A stretch of 32,076 nucleotides of DNA from CAYRJA01 sp964424455 (GTDB taxonomy: Bacteria > Bacteroidota > Bacteroidia > Chitinophagales > UBA10324), in NCBI GenBank assembly GCA_964424455.1, contig CAYRJA010000026.1, positions 1-32,076 of the forward strand, written 5' to 3'. The notes below the pieces were generated by a model, which ran no database searches, had not been told where the DNA came from, and saw only the letters and a program-made list of their open reading frames with translations. The position numbers and the translations under genes are program-made. Of this stretch, positions 8,889 to 15,924 are shown piece by piece (the first letter of the stretch is position 1; each line of letters starts with the position of its first letter).

Positions 8889-10577
8889 TTAATAGATTGA
8901 GAAATATTCAGCAATAGGCCCTAATGCCAACGAAGGGAAGAATGATAAAGCTGCAATAATTGCTATCACCGCAAAAATCATGATACCAAAAGTTGCATTG
9001 TCGGTTTTTAATGTTCCTGCACTTTCAGGAATATATTTTTTCTGAGCAAGCAATCCAGCAATTGCAACAGGACCAATGATTGGAAGAAAACGACCGAGCA
9101 TTAAAACGATACCCGTTGAAATATTCCAGAATGGAGTGTTATCTCCTAAGCCCTCAAAACCGCTTCCGTTATTGGCTGCCGAAGAAGTGTATTCATACAA
9201 CATCTGACTAAATCCGTGAAAGCCCGGGTTGCTGGTAGCAACAGAACCTACTGTTGGGAAGGCTGCTGCGATTGCAGTGCCAACCAAAATGATGAATGGA
9301 TGTAACAATGCAATGAGCATGGCGATTTTCATTTCCCTTGCTTCTATTTTTTTACCGAACAATTCAGGAGTTCTTCCTACCATTAGTCCGCTGATGAACA
9401 CAGCGAGAACGATAAAAATTAAGATGTTGAGAATGCCCACGCCACAACCACCATAAAAGGCATTTATCATCATGGCAAGCAGTTCATTCATGCCCGACAA
9501 AGGCATAGTGCTATCGTGCATGGAGTTGATGCTTCCGGTAGAGATAACCGTAGTTACAATGCTCCAAAAACCGGAAGCTGCTGCACCAATCCGCACTTCT
9601 TTTCCTTCGGTAGCTCCTTGTGAAATATCAATACCCATTTTTTCAATGGCAGGGTTGCCGTTCATTTCCATAACAATGTTTGGTGTGGCTAAGAGCCAAA
9701 AACCAATCGTCATCACACCAAAAATCATCCAACCAAATTTTTTCCTGCGTATGAAAAATCCAAAAGCAAAAACCATAGCCATAGGAATAATAAACTGTGC
9801 AAACATTTCAACCATTGTGGTTAAGTAAGTTGGATTTTCCAACGGATGCGCACTGTTTGCACCAAAGAAACCACCGCCATTTGTGCCCACATGTTTTATG
9901 GGAACAAAAGCCGCAACGGGTCCTGTAGAAACTTGCACCGTATCGTCTTGCAAATTGGTGATGGTGTCTTTGCCGTTAAAAGTCATGGGTGTTCCTTCAA
10001 ACAATAAAACAACTGCAACCACTAATGAAATAGGCAATAATATTCTTGTGCATGATTTCATAAAGAAATCGTAGAAGTTTCCTAATTGCGTTGTTGTTTT
10101 TTCTCTGAATGCTTTAAATAGAATTGCTGCGGCTGCCATGCCAATACCTGCAGTTACAAACTGCAAAAACATCAACCAAATTTGTCCGAGATAACTGATA
10201 CCGGTTTCGCCAGAGTAGTGTTGCAAATTGCAATTCACTAAAAACGAAATGGTGGTATTAAACGCCAAATCAGCCGACTGGCTTGGATTTCCATCGGGGT
10301 TAAGCGGCAGCCAACTCATGTTCATCAGTATTGCCATACTTAACAAAAACCAAAGGAGATTGATGGTGAGTAAGGCAACTAAATGTTCCTTCCAGGTCAT
10401 TTCCTTTTCTGCGTTGATGCCTGATAGTTTGTAGAACAATCGTTCTAACGGATTAAAGATGGGATCGAGTAATGTCCTCTCGTCACCATAAACTTTTGCA
10501 ATGTATTTACCGAGTGGAATTGCCAGTAAAAAGGTAACTCCGAACATTGCTATTATGCCAAGTGTTTCTGTATTCAT
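8889..10577 (-). CDS. kdpA: Potassium-transporting ATPase subunit KdpA
   Basis: A 562-residue multi-spanning membrane protein of the potassium-channel-like superfamily; it binds and selects potassium in the KdpFABC complex. Four pore-loop regions match the family: VNCNLQHYSGE (about 114-124), TNGGGFFGANSAHPLENP (232-249), GSINSMHDSTMPLSGM (about 348-363) and SSAANNGSGFEGL (465-477). Length is normal. It is preceded at 11 bp by a 36-codon membrane peptide ORF and not directly by kdpF, which is unusual relative to the E. coli kdpFABC order. Confidence 0.97.
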   Translation of the reverse strand: MNTETLGIIAMFGVTFLLAIPLGKYIAKVYGDERTLLDPIFNPLERLFYKLSGINAEKEMTWKEHLVALLTINLLWFLLSMAILMNMSWLPLNPDGNPSQSADLAFNTTISFLVNCNLQHYSGETGISYLGQIWLMFLQFVTAGIGMAAAAILFKAFREKTTTQLGNFYDFFMKSCTRILLPISLVVAVVLLFEGTPMTFNGKDTITNLQDDTVQVSTGPVAAFVPIKHVGTNGGGFFGANSAHPLENPTYLTTMVEMFAQFIIPMAMVFAFGFFIRRKKFGWMIFGVMTIGFWLLATPNIVMEMNGNPAIEKMGIDISQGATEGKEVRIGAAASGFWSIVTTVISTGSINSMHDSTMPLSGMNELLAMMINAFYGGCGVGILNILIFIVLAVFISGLMVGRTPELFGKKIEAREMKIAMLIALLHPFIILVGTAIAAAFPTVGSVATSNPGFHGFSQMLYEYTSSAANNGSGFEGLGDNTPFWNISTGIVLMLGRFLPIIGPVAIAGLLAQKKYIPESAGTLKTDNATFGIMIFAVIAIIAALSFFPSLALGPIAEYFSIY

Positions 10578-10587
10578 TTTTTCTTTT

Positions 10588-10698
10588 TTAGAACTTGATT
10601 AGGATATTGATTTTGTAATAAACAATCACGAGCATTGCTAAAGCGAACAACATGGAGATGATAAACACAACCACCCGTTTCACTTTTTCTTTGTTCAC
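10588..10698 (-). CDS. Tiny single-helix membrane peptide between KdpF and KdpA (36 aa, GTG start)
   Basis: An open frame of 36 codons starting with GTG. It encodes a basic N terminus (NKEKVKR), one strongly hydrophobic segment of about 20 residues (VVVFIISMLFALAMLVIVYY) and a short KINILIKF tail. Positive-inside distribution predicts a single membrane helix. It starts 3 bp after the kdpF stop codon, in the same frame, and ends 10 bp before the kdpA ATG, so it fits precisely into the operon. I do not recognise the family. It may be a further small subunit or stabiliser of the Kdp pump. The weak points are the GTG start and small size; the snug position supports it. Confidence 0.55.
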   Translation of the reverse strand: MNKEKVKRVVVFIISMLFALAMLVIVYYKINILIKF

Positions 10699-10701
10699 GG
10701 T

Positions 10702-10779
10702 TTAGAATTTTTCCGGTTTCAGCAATACATAAACGATATAAGCAAAAACCCCAATTGCGATGATGAATAGTGCTGTCAT
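10702..10779 (-). CDS. kdpF: Potassium-transporting ATPase small subunit KdpF (25 aa)
   Basis: A 25-codon ORF with an ATG start, too short for usual gene callers. It encodes one hydrophobic helix followed by the typical KdpF tail: TALFIIAIGVFAYIVYVL then LKPEKF. E. coli KdpF (29 residues) likewise has a single helix with a YLVYAL-like stretch and a short polar end, and it stabilises the KdpFABC complex in the membrane. It starts 5 bp after the stop codon of the 27-residue peptide upstream, and its stop codon is followed 3 bp later by the GTG of the next small ORF. Position, composition and tail motif agree. Confidence 0.85.
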   Translation of the reverse strand: MTALFIIAIGVFAYIVYVLLKPEKF

Positions 10780-10784
10780 GTGAT

Positions 10785-10868
10785 TTATATTTTTTCGAAC
10801 CAGCTAATTGTTTTGTAAAAGGCGGCAAATAGCAATACGCCTGTTGCTATTAAAATTATTGCCATCAT
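10785..10868 (-). CDS. Tiny single-helix membrane peptide upstream of KdpF (27 aa)
   Basis: A 27-codon ORF starting ATG ATG. It has a hydrophobic helix (AIILIATGVLLFAAFY) and an amphipathic tail KTISWFEKI. Its first ATG overlaps the TGA stop codon of the 94-residue gene (ATGA), the classic arrangement for coupled translation, and it ends 5 bp before kdpF. It resembles KdpF in size and layout but not in sequence detail; the WFEKI tail resembles an interfacial anchor. I do not know a family name. It is likely a real gene given the overlap and spacing, perhaps a second KdpF-like pump subunit. Confidence 0.65.
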   Translation of the reverse strand: MMAIILIATGVLLFAAFYKTISWFEKI

Positions 10869-11149
10869 AATCCTGAAGTGTTTACTTGTTTATAATATTC
10901 GTTTTGTAATTTTTGAGAGAAGAATGCCCTTATACTGCAATGGCGTAACTCCATGAAAGAAGACAAGGAATACACATATACATTTGAAATTGCATTTTGA
11001 ATTTCTTTGCTTCCGTTGGTAAACATGTTTTCAGCCACCTGCATACAGTGCTTTGCTCTACGCACATTGCCGGTCATTAAACATTTCTTGGTTATATCAG
11101 CAAAGCGTTGTGCTTGCTGATAGATAGTTTGTTTTTCTTTTGATTTCAT
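10865..11149 (-). CDS. Small helical cytosolic protein, first gene of the kdp operon (94 aa)
   Basis: A 94-residue soluble, probably all-helical protein with no signal peptide or membrane helix. Features are a Cys-containing ITKKCLMTGNVRRAKHCMQ segment and a KEIQNAISNVYVYSLSSF segment. The start at 11149 (MKSKEKQ) is preferred; the next in-frame ATG upstream would add eight residues and would overlap the candidate sigma54 start region. It is the first gene after the regulator's terminator and overlaps the 27-residue peptide by 4 bp, so it belongs to the kdp operon. I do not recognise the family with certainty. Its position suggests an accessory or regulatory role in potassium uptake. Confidence 0.75.
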   Translation of the reverse strand: MKSKEKQTIYQQAQRFADITKKCLMTGNVRRAKHCMQVAENMFTNGSKEIQNAISNVYVYSLSSFMELRHCSIRAFFSQKLQNEYYKQVNTSGL

Positions 11150-11178
11150 TTGAATTGAGTATTTGTATGCCACACTTA

Positions 11179-11194
11179 TTCAAATTGAGTTCCA
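11179..11194 (-). promoter_or_regulatory. Candidate sigma54 (-24/-12) promoter of the kdp operon
   Basis: The minus strand reads TGGAACTCAATTTGAA. Against the sigma54 consensus TGGCACnnnnnTTGCW it matches 9 of 11 defined positions, with GG correctly spaced from the -12 G. The two mismatches are A for C at one position in each half. The expected start site would be about 20 nt before the 94-residue gene's ATG. An NtrC-type activator gene lies immediately upstream, which makes the call more likely. It remains a motif match only. Confidence 0.45.
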
Positions 11195-11200
11195 TGAAAG

Positions 11201-11277
11201 AGAAAAACCGTGCAAATTCTTGATAGTAACGGGTTGGAGAGGAAAGGGCTGATTTGCCAAAAAGAAAAACCGTTGCA
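11201..11277. repeat. Direct repeat upstream of the kdp promoter
   Basis: Two copies of AGAAAAACCG(T)TGCA occur at 11201-11214 and 11263-11277, 62 bp apart (about six helical turns), just upstream of the candidate sigma54 promoter. They could be binding sites for the NtrC-type regulator. The distal copy overlaps the terminator stem and tract, so it may be coincidental. Confidence 0.3.
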
Positions 11278-11288
11278 TTTTGCAACGG
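11270..11288 (-). terminator. Rho-independent terminator of the response regulator gene
   Basis: A perfect 8-bp stem (CCGTTGCA and TGCAACGG) with a 3-nt loop. On the minus strand it is followed directly by TTTTTCTTTTT. It lies 25 bp beyond the stop codon of the NtrC-type regulator and separates it from the kdp operon. Confidence 0.85.
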
Positions 11289-11292
11289 TCAG

Positions 11293-11311
11293 GTATAGCG
11301 TTTCGCTATAC
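11293..11311 (-). repeat. Hairpin just after the response regulator stop codon
   Basis: A perfect 8-bp stem (GTATAGCG and CGCTATAC) with a 3-nt loop, starting one base after the stop codon, in tandem with the terminator hairpin. It lacks its own T-tract and may protect the 3' end of the transcript. Confidence 0.6.
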
Positions 11312-11312
11312 T

Positions 11313-12656
11313 TTATCCGAGGTTGTAATCTTCCAATTTACGGTAAAGGGTGGTGGTGGCAATATTAAGCAACCGTGCCGCTTCGGTTTTGTTTCCGTTA
11401 GTGTAGTTTAATACTTTTTGGATGTGGAGTTTTTCGGCACTGGCTAAATCAAACGCAGAAAGTTGTTTTCCGTTTTTTGAGATAGAAGAATGTTGCAACT
11501 CTACAGGTAAATCACCTATAGTAAGTTCATCGGTATTAGAGAGAATGACACTACGCTCTATTACATTTCTAAGTTCACGGATGTTTCCCAGCCACTGATG
11601 TTGTTTAAGTGCTTCCACAAATTCAGGTGAAAGTGTTTTTGGTTTCTTGGTGGTTTTGGCAGAAAAAGCAGTCATAAAATGTTTTGCCAATACTTCAATG
11701 TCTATCACCCGCTCACGCAATGGTGGCAAACTGATTTGAAAAACAGAAAGACGGTAAAAAAGGTCTTGTCGAAAATTTCCGGCTTCAATTTCTTTTTGCA
11801 AGTTTCGGTGGGTGGCGGCAATAATGCGAATATTGGTTTTGCTTGGTTTACTTTCTCCTACTTTAATAAACTCGCCTGTTTCAATTACACGAAGCAATTT
11901 TGCCTGTAACTCCAAACTCATTTCTCCTATTTCATCTAAGAAAATCGTTCCGGTGTTGGCTTCTTCAAACAAACCTTTCTTGTCTTTTGTAGCACCAGTA
12001 AATGCTCCAGTTTTATGCCCAAACATTTCGCTTTCCAACAATTCTTTACTGAAGGCAGAGCAGTTGATGGCAACAAAAGGTTTGTTGCTTCTGTTGCTTG
12101 CTGTGTGAATGGCTTGTGCAAAAACTTCTTTACCCGTGCCGGTTTCTCCAAGAAGCAAAACAGTAGTGTCTGTGTCGGCAACTTTTTGTGCTAATCCTAT
12201 GGCAGTAAGAATAGGTTTTGATTTGCCGATGATATTTTCAAATGAGTATTTATCGCCAATACGTTTTTGTAATTGTTGAACTTGTTTGGCAAGGTTCACT
12301 TTGTCCAACGCCCGATACAAAAGTGGAATTATTTTGTTGTTGTCGTCTCCTTTGGTGATGTAATCAAACGCACCGTTTTTAATGGCTTGCACACCGTCAG
12401 GTATATTGCCGTAGGCAGTCAGCAGTATAATTTCAATGTGCTGAAACTTGTCCTTAATTTTTTTGGAGAGTTCAACACCGTTGCCATCAGGCAGTTTTAC
12501 ATCGCAAAGAGCAATGTCAATATCATGTTGCTCTAATTTCTTTAAAGCAGTTTTACAATCACCTGCCTGGATAACTTCAAAACCTTCCAAACTGATAATG
12601 CGTGAAAGCAGTGTTCGGAGTTTTTCTTCATCGTCTATAATTAGTATGCGGCTCAA
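11313..12656 (-). CDS. NtrC-family sigma54-dependent response regulator of the Kdp locus
   Basis: A 447-residue transcription activator. The receiver domain (1-120) has the acidic pocket IIDDEE, phospho-acceptor Asp52 and Lys102. The AAA+ domain (about 135-370) has Walker A GETGTGKE (170-177), the sigma54-contacting GAFTGA (217-222), Walker B GTIFLDE (about 236-242) and the usual arginine-rich segment RQDLFYRL. A Fis-type helix-turn-helix ends the protein (about 405-445, NKTEAARLLNI). All parts needed for sigma54 activation are present. Classical Kdp systems use KdpE, an OmpR-type regulator; here this NtrC-type protein occupies that place. Its own promoter looks like a normal TAnnTTTG type, so it is likely made constitutively. 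Confidence 0.93.
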   Translation of the reverse strand: MSRILIIDDEEKLRTLLSRIISLEGFEVIQAGDCKTALKKLEQHDIDIALCDVKLPDGNGVELSKKIKDKFQHIEIILLTAYGNIPDGVQAIKNGAFDYITKGDDNNKIIPLLYRALDKVNLAKQVQQLQKRIGDKYSFENIIGKSKPILTAIGLAQKVADTDTTVLLLGETGTGKEVFAQAIHTASNRSNKPFVAINCSAFSKELLESEMFGHKTGAFTGATKDKKGLFEEANTGTIFLDEIGEMSLELQAKLLRVIETGEFIKVGESKPSKTNIRIIAATHRNLQKEIEAGNFRQDLFYRLSVFQISLPPLRERVIDIEVLAKHFMTAFSAKTTKKPKTLSPEFVEALKQHQWLGNIRELRNVIERSVILSNTDELTIGDLPVELQHSSISKNGKQLSAFDLASAEKLHIQKVLNYTNGNKTEAARLLNIATTTLYRKLEDYNLG

Positions 12657-12680
12657 AATGCTTTAATAATTGTTCTCCGA

Positions 12681-12688
12681 CAAAGGTA
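12681..12688 (-). promoter_or_regulatory. Candidate -7 promoter element for the response regulator
   Basis: The minus strand reads TACCTTTG, an exact match to TAnnTTTG, 24 bp before the regulator's start codon. A TTTG lies 25 nt upstream, somewhat further than usual. This suggests the regulator uses the housekeeping sigma factor. Confidence 0.4.
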
Positions 12689-12751
12689 GAATTTTAGAGC
12701 AGTGAATTTGCTACAAAGCGGAAAAAAGCGTTGGCGATTGCACTCTTTTGG

Positions 12752-12789
12752 CTTTGCCTTTGGGCAGGCTTGTGCGTTTGCAGGCAAAG
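12752..12789. repeat. Inverted repeat between obgE and the response regulator
   Basis: CTTTGCCT (12752-12759) and AGGCAAAG (12782-12789) are perfect 8-bp arms around a 22-nt spacer, with further small GCC/GGC complementarity inside. It is relatively GC-rich for the region. It may help end the obgE transcript or be an operator. No T-tract is present. Confidence 0.4.
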
Positions 12790-12814
12790 AAACTTATCCT
12801 TGTTGGCAAGCTCA

Positions 12815-12841
12815 GAATGAATAATACATTTTTATTCATTC
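12815..12841 (-). terminator. AT-rich hairpin spanning the obgE stop codon
   Basis: Perfect 10-bp arms GAATGAATAA and TTATTCATTC with a 7-nt loop; the upstream arm contains the obgE stop codon. There is no T-tract after it, so it may be a 3'-end stabiliser and not a true terminator. Confidence 0.4.
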
Positions 12842-13824
12842 AACATCTTCCAAATCGTATCCTTCATTTTGTCTAACCCTTCTTTTTTCCATGCAGAAAT
12901 AAAAACATGAGGAATGGTTTTGGGCAGTTCTTTCTTTAGCAGCTTTTTTAGTTCATCGTCTGCCAGGTCGCTCTTTGTTACAACAAGCAACCTCGGTTTC
13001 GTAAGTAGTTCAGGATTATATTGCTTCAGTTCATTAAGCAGAATTTTGTATTCCTTTTTTATATCGTCGCTATCTGCCGGCACCACAAACAGCAGCATAG
13101 AATTGCGCTCTATATGGCGAAGGAAACGATGACCTAATCCTTTTCCTTCATGTGCTCCTTCTATAATGCCGGGTAAATCTGCCATTACAAACGACTTGTG
13201 ATCTTTATAAGCAACAATACCGAGATTAGGCACCAAAGTGGTAAACGGATAATTGGCAATTTCAGGTTTGGCTGCGCTCACCACCGATAACAAGGTTGAT
13301 TTTCCCGCATTGGGAAATCCTACTAATCCCACATCAGCTAATAACTTCAGCTCTAAGATCTTCCATCCTTCTTCAAATGGCTCTCCGGGCTGCGCATATT
13401 GCGGAACCTGATTTGTGGGTGATTTAAAATGCCAGTTACCTAATCCGCCACGACCGCCTTTTGATAAAATTTCTTCCTGTCCGTGTTCTGTTATTTCAAA
13501 CTGAATCTTACCGGTGGCTTCATCGCGTGCCACTGTACCCAGCGGAACTTCCAGAATAATATCTTTCCCGTTTTTCCCATGTTGCTGTTTTCCTTTTCCG
13601 TTTTCACCGTGTGGTGCATCAATATGCTTGCGATACTTCAGGTGTAACAGCGTCCAGAGTTGTTTGTTTCCGCGGAGAATAATATGCGATCCTCGTCCGC
13701 CGTCACCACCGTCGGGTCCGCCTTTCGCAGTGATTTTGTCGCGCAGAAAATGGACAGAGCCGGCGCCGCCTTTTCCGCTGCGGCAATGAATCTTTACATA
13801 GTCAACAAAATTTGAACCTTCCAT
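12832..13824 (-). CDS. obgE: GTPase ObgE/CgtA
   Basis: A 330-residue essential ribosome-associated GTPase. Residues about 3-160 form the glycine-rich Obg fold (GKGGAGSVHF, GGPDGGDGGRG, GGRGGLGN). The G domain follows with G1 GFPNAGKS (169-176), G3 DLPG (216-219), G4 TKSD (283-286) and G5 SAW (310-312). It lacks the C-terminal extension found in E. coli ObgE (390 residues), as in many Bacteroidota. It functions in large-subunit assembly and stress control. It is divergent from purN; a TACATTTA box (13888-13895, minus strand, 7 of 8 to the -7 consensus) may be its promoter. Confidence 0.96.
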   Translation of the reverse strand: MEGSNFVDYVKIHCRSGKGGAGSVHFLRDKITAKGGPDGGDGGRGSHIILRGNKQLWTLLHLKYRKHIDAPHGENGKGKQQHGKNGKDIILEVPLGTVARDEATGKIQFEITEHGQEEILSKGGRGGLGNWHFKSPTNQVPQYAQPGEPFEEGWKILELKLLADVGLVGFPNAGKSTLLSVVSAAKPEIANYPFTTLVPNLGIVAYKDHKSFVMADLPGIIEGAHEGKGLGHRFLRHIERNSMLLFVVPADSDDIKKEYKILLNELKQYNPELLTKPRLLVVTKSDLADDELKKLLKKELPKTIPHVFISAWKKEGLDKMKDTIWKMLNE

Positions 13825-13975
13825 ATTTAATTATTGGCGTTTAGCAACAGTTATAATTACTACTGCTTTAACATTCAACATTGGGGCTAAATGTAGAAAA
13901 GAAAACAGTGCAGATTAAATTTTATGCTTCCCTCCCGAAAGAAGCGGAAGATATGTTACTACATTTACGCCTTCT

Positions 13976-14545
13976 ATGAAAAGGATAGCCATTTTTGCTT
14001 CCGGCAGCGGAACAAATGCTCAGGCAATTATTGAATACCTAAAAAAGAATACTGTCGCAGAGGTTTCGCTGATTGTTTGTAACAACCCGAAAGCTTATGT
14101 AATTGAAAGGGCTGCTTCATTTAATATTCCTGTTCATATCATTAATCGGAAAGAATTTTATGAAACAGATATTTTAGTGAATATCTTGAAGCAAAGAAAT
14201 ATTAATCTTGTTGTTCTTGCCGGATTTCTTTGGCTGATTCCTGAAAATTTGCTGAAAGCTTTTCCAAACAAGATTATAAATATTCATCCTGCTTTGCTTC
14301 CGAAACATGGCGGCAAAGGGATGTATGGCGATAAAGTTCATCAGTCGGTAAAAACTGCCGGAGATACAGAAACCGGAATCACCATTCATTACCTGAATGA
14401 AAAATATGATGAAGGCAAAATTATCTTTCAGGAAAAAGTGCCTGTTACAGTAAATGACACGCCATCAACCATTGCGGAAAAGGTTCACAAACTGGAACAT
14501 CAGTTTTATCCTAAAATAGTTGCAGAAATCTTATCTGAAAATTAA
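13976..14545 (+). CDS. purN: Phosphoribosylglycinamide formyltransferase
   Basis: A 189-residue GAR transformylase of purine synthesis, which moves the formyl group from 10-formyltetrahydrofolate to GAR in the cytosol. The substrate loop FASGSGTNAQAI is at the N terminus. The catalytic residues match E. coli Asn106, His108 and Asp144 as Asn102, His104 (INIHPALLPK) and Asp145 (YDEGKIIFQ). Its 3' end overlaps the convergent secreted-protein gene by 15 bp. A TACATTTA box ends only 8 bp before the ATG, so the transcript could be nearly leaderless. Confidence 0.96.
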   Translation: MKRIAIFASGSGTNAQAIIEYLKKNTVAEVSLIVCNNPKAYVIERAASFNIPVHIINRKEFYETDILVNILKQRNINLVVLAGFLWLIPENLLKAFPNKIINIHPALLPKHGGKGMYGDKVHQSVKTAGDTETGITIHYLNEKYDEGKIIFQEKVPVTVNDTPSTIAEKVHKLEHQFYPKIVAEILSEN

Positions 14546-15664
14546 GAAGGACTGATAATCTTTCTCTGATTCATTCATAACCTCTATAAAATATTCTCCC
14601 TTTTCTAATTCACTGCAATTGATTTCCTGATGCAGAACACCGGCTTGTATTTTACCTTGCTGAATTATCTGTCCGCTGATGTTTCTTATAGTATAGCATC
14701 GTTCTGCATTGCTGAAATCTGAAAACATGATTCCAAAAGCAGCGTCGCACGGATTGGGATAAAGAAAAAAAGGGGGGCGTTTCGGCTTAGGGTTTATACC
14801 AGTCTGAAGTTCAATTTTTGCATGATAAATATTACCTCCGGTAGAGCCGACTTTCTCATCGCTGATATAAATCTCTGAATCGTTCTTAAAAACAATTCCT
14901 TCCTTCTGTGTAACAGGAGTAATAGAGAATTTTTGGGGAACCACCGAAAAGAAATTATGTCCGGTGAAGTTTCTAAAAATCCAAACTGAAAAATAAGTTA
15001 AAAGCGCAACGGAACTTCCGTCATCGCTAATGTCTGCGGCTGTTACAAGTTCATTGGTGTAGAAACTGTCTATCAATTCTGCAACATAATTTCCTGCTTC
15101 ATCCGGAAGCCGGTACAATTTTGTATAGCCGGAATTATTAGCAGTAGAACGATTCTTGGTAAAAAGGTATAGCGAGTCACCGGTATGAAAGAATCCTTCC
15201 ACATCATAATTCAGATTTCCATTTCCAGGAGGAAAAGCGATTTGATCCGAATAAGAAAATGAAATAACGGAGGCGGTGGTAGCATTTCCTGTAATGGAAG
15301 ATGGTTTCGGAATTTTATAAATCTTTAAATCCTTTCGGCTGTTGTTGTTGTTTCCGAAATCTCCTATATAAATATTTGTGTCCGCATCGCTGGCAATGTC
15401 TTCCCAGTCAACATTTGTTGCATTTGTAATTGTAATGGAATCAACTGTAACACCTGAAAAATTGACTTTGTAAATCCTGTTCTTGCCGCCGCTGTCATTA
15501 TGTGTCCAGACGCTTGAAGTGTCCGTAATTTCCAGTCCCGAGGATTCATTAATAGTTGTTGGTAAAGAAGCAATTTTAACTAATGGTAGTGTTTGTGCCT
15601 GTGCTAAAACATAACCTAAAATCAGTATGACAGTTAATAATCCTTTTATTATAAACTCTTTCAT
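14531..15664 (-). CDS. Secreted T9SS-sorted beta-propeller-like protein
   Basis: A 377-residue exported protein. A signal peptide (about residues 1-24, ending VLAQAQ) is followed by a region with ESSGLEI, WTHNDSGG, NVDWEDIA and IYIGDFGNN motifs, spaced like the blades of a beta-propeller. The last 75 or so residues are a type A T9SS sorting domain (FFLYPNPCDAAFGI, GEYFIEVMNE, final Arg). The start at 15664 is chosen because an earlier ATG adds eight residues with no sense in a signal peptide. It should be released or anchored at the cell surface through T9SS. The enzyme activity, if any, is unknown. It overlaps the 3' end of purN by 15 bp. Confidence 0.85.
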   Translation of the reverse strand: MKEFIIKGLLTVILILGYVLAQAQTLPLVKIASLPTTINESSGLEITDTSSVWTHNDSGGKNRIYKVNFSGVTVDSITITNATNVDWEDIASDADTNIYIGDFGNNNNSRKDLKIYKIPKPSSITGNATTASVISFSYSDQIAFPPGNGNLNYDVEGFFHTGDSLYLFTKNRSTANNSGYTKLYRLPDEAGNYVAELIDSFYTNELVTAADISDDGSSVALLTYFSVWIFRNFTGHNFFSVVPQKFSITPVTQKEGIVFKNDSEIYISDEKVGSTGGNIYHAKIELQTGINPKPKRPPFFLYPNPCDAAFGIMFSDFSNAERCYTIRNISGQIIQQGKIQAGVLHQEINCSELEKGEYFIEVMNESEKDYQSFLIFR

Positions 15665-15716
15665 CCAGTAAATATAAAAGAGTCGCAAAATATTTTTTCA
15701 TTGTGCTTCCAATCAT

Positions 15717-15724
15717 TACATTTG
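15717..15724 (+). promoter_or_regulatory. Candidate -7 promoter element for the SAM riboswitch-metH transcript
   Basis: TACATTTG matches TAnnTTTG exactly and ends 5 bp before the first riboswitch base, just where a start site would be needed. A TTG lies 13 nt upstream, closer than the usual -33 spacing. Confidence 0.5.
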
Positions 15725-15729
15725 CATCA

Positions 15730-15835
15730 CTTTATCAAGAAAGATGGAGGGAATAGGCCCGTTGAAATCTTGGCAACCCATCCCGGTGGGTGCCACTTCC
15801 TAACCAAGTAACATCAGTGAACGGTATAGATAAGG
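15730..15835 (+). ncRNA. SAM-I (S-box) riboswitch
   Basis: The conserved S-box core is readable: CTTTATCAAGA opening P1, GGAGGGAATAGGCCCGTTGA, then TTGGCAACC, a P3 hairpin CCCATCCCGGTGGG, GTGCCACTTCC, and the closing GATAAGG. It sits before methionine synthase, the expected target, and binding of S-adenosylmethionine should reduce expression. No terminator with a T-tract is visible between it and the GTG start at 15925. A second GATAAGG at 15868-15874 could form an alternative P1 (see findings). Confidence 0.93.
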
Positions 15836-15924
15836 AGTCCGTAACAAGACACCCGAAAAAATAATCTGATAAGGTCGCGATAGCTGAAAACTTTCGTGCA
15901 TTATTAACTATTAAAACAATTGTT

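Noticed and set aside
10574..10828. An 84-codon leftward open frame covering the region before kdpA
   Set aside because: It is out of frame with three well-spaced micro-ORFs, one of which is KdpF. Its product is polar and irregular (KSHDSTIHHRNW, NQYPNQVLKKKK) and resembles no family.
11168..11172. TGGCA on the minus strand as a -24 element
   Set aside because: There is no GC or G at the -12 spacing, and the start site would fall at or inside the first start codon.
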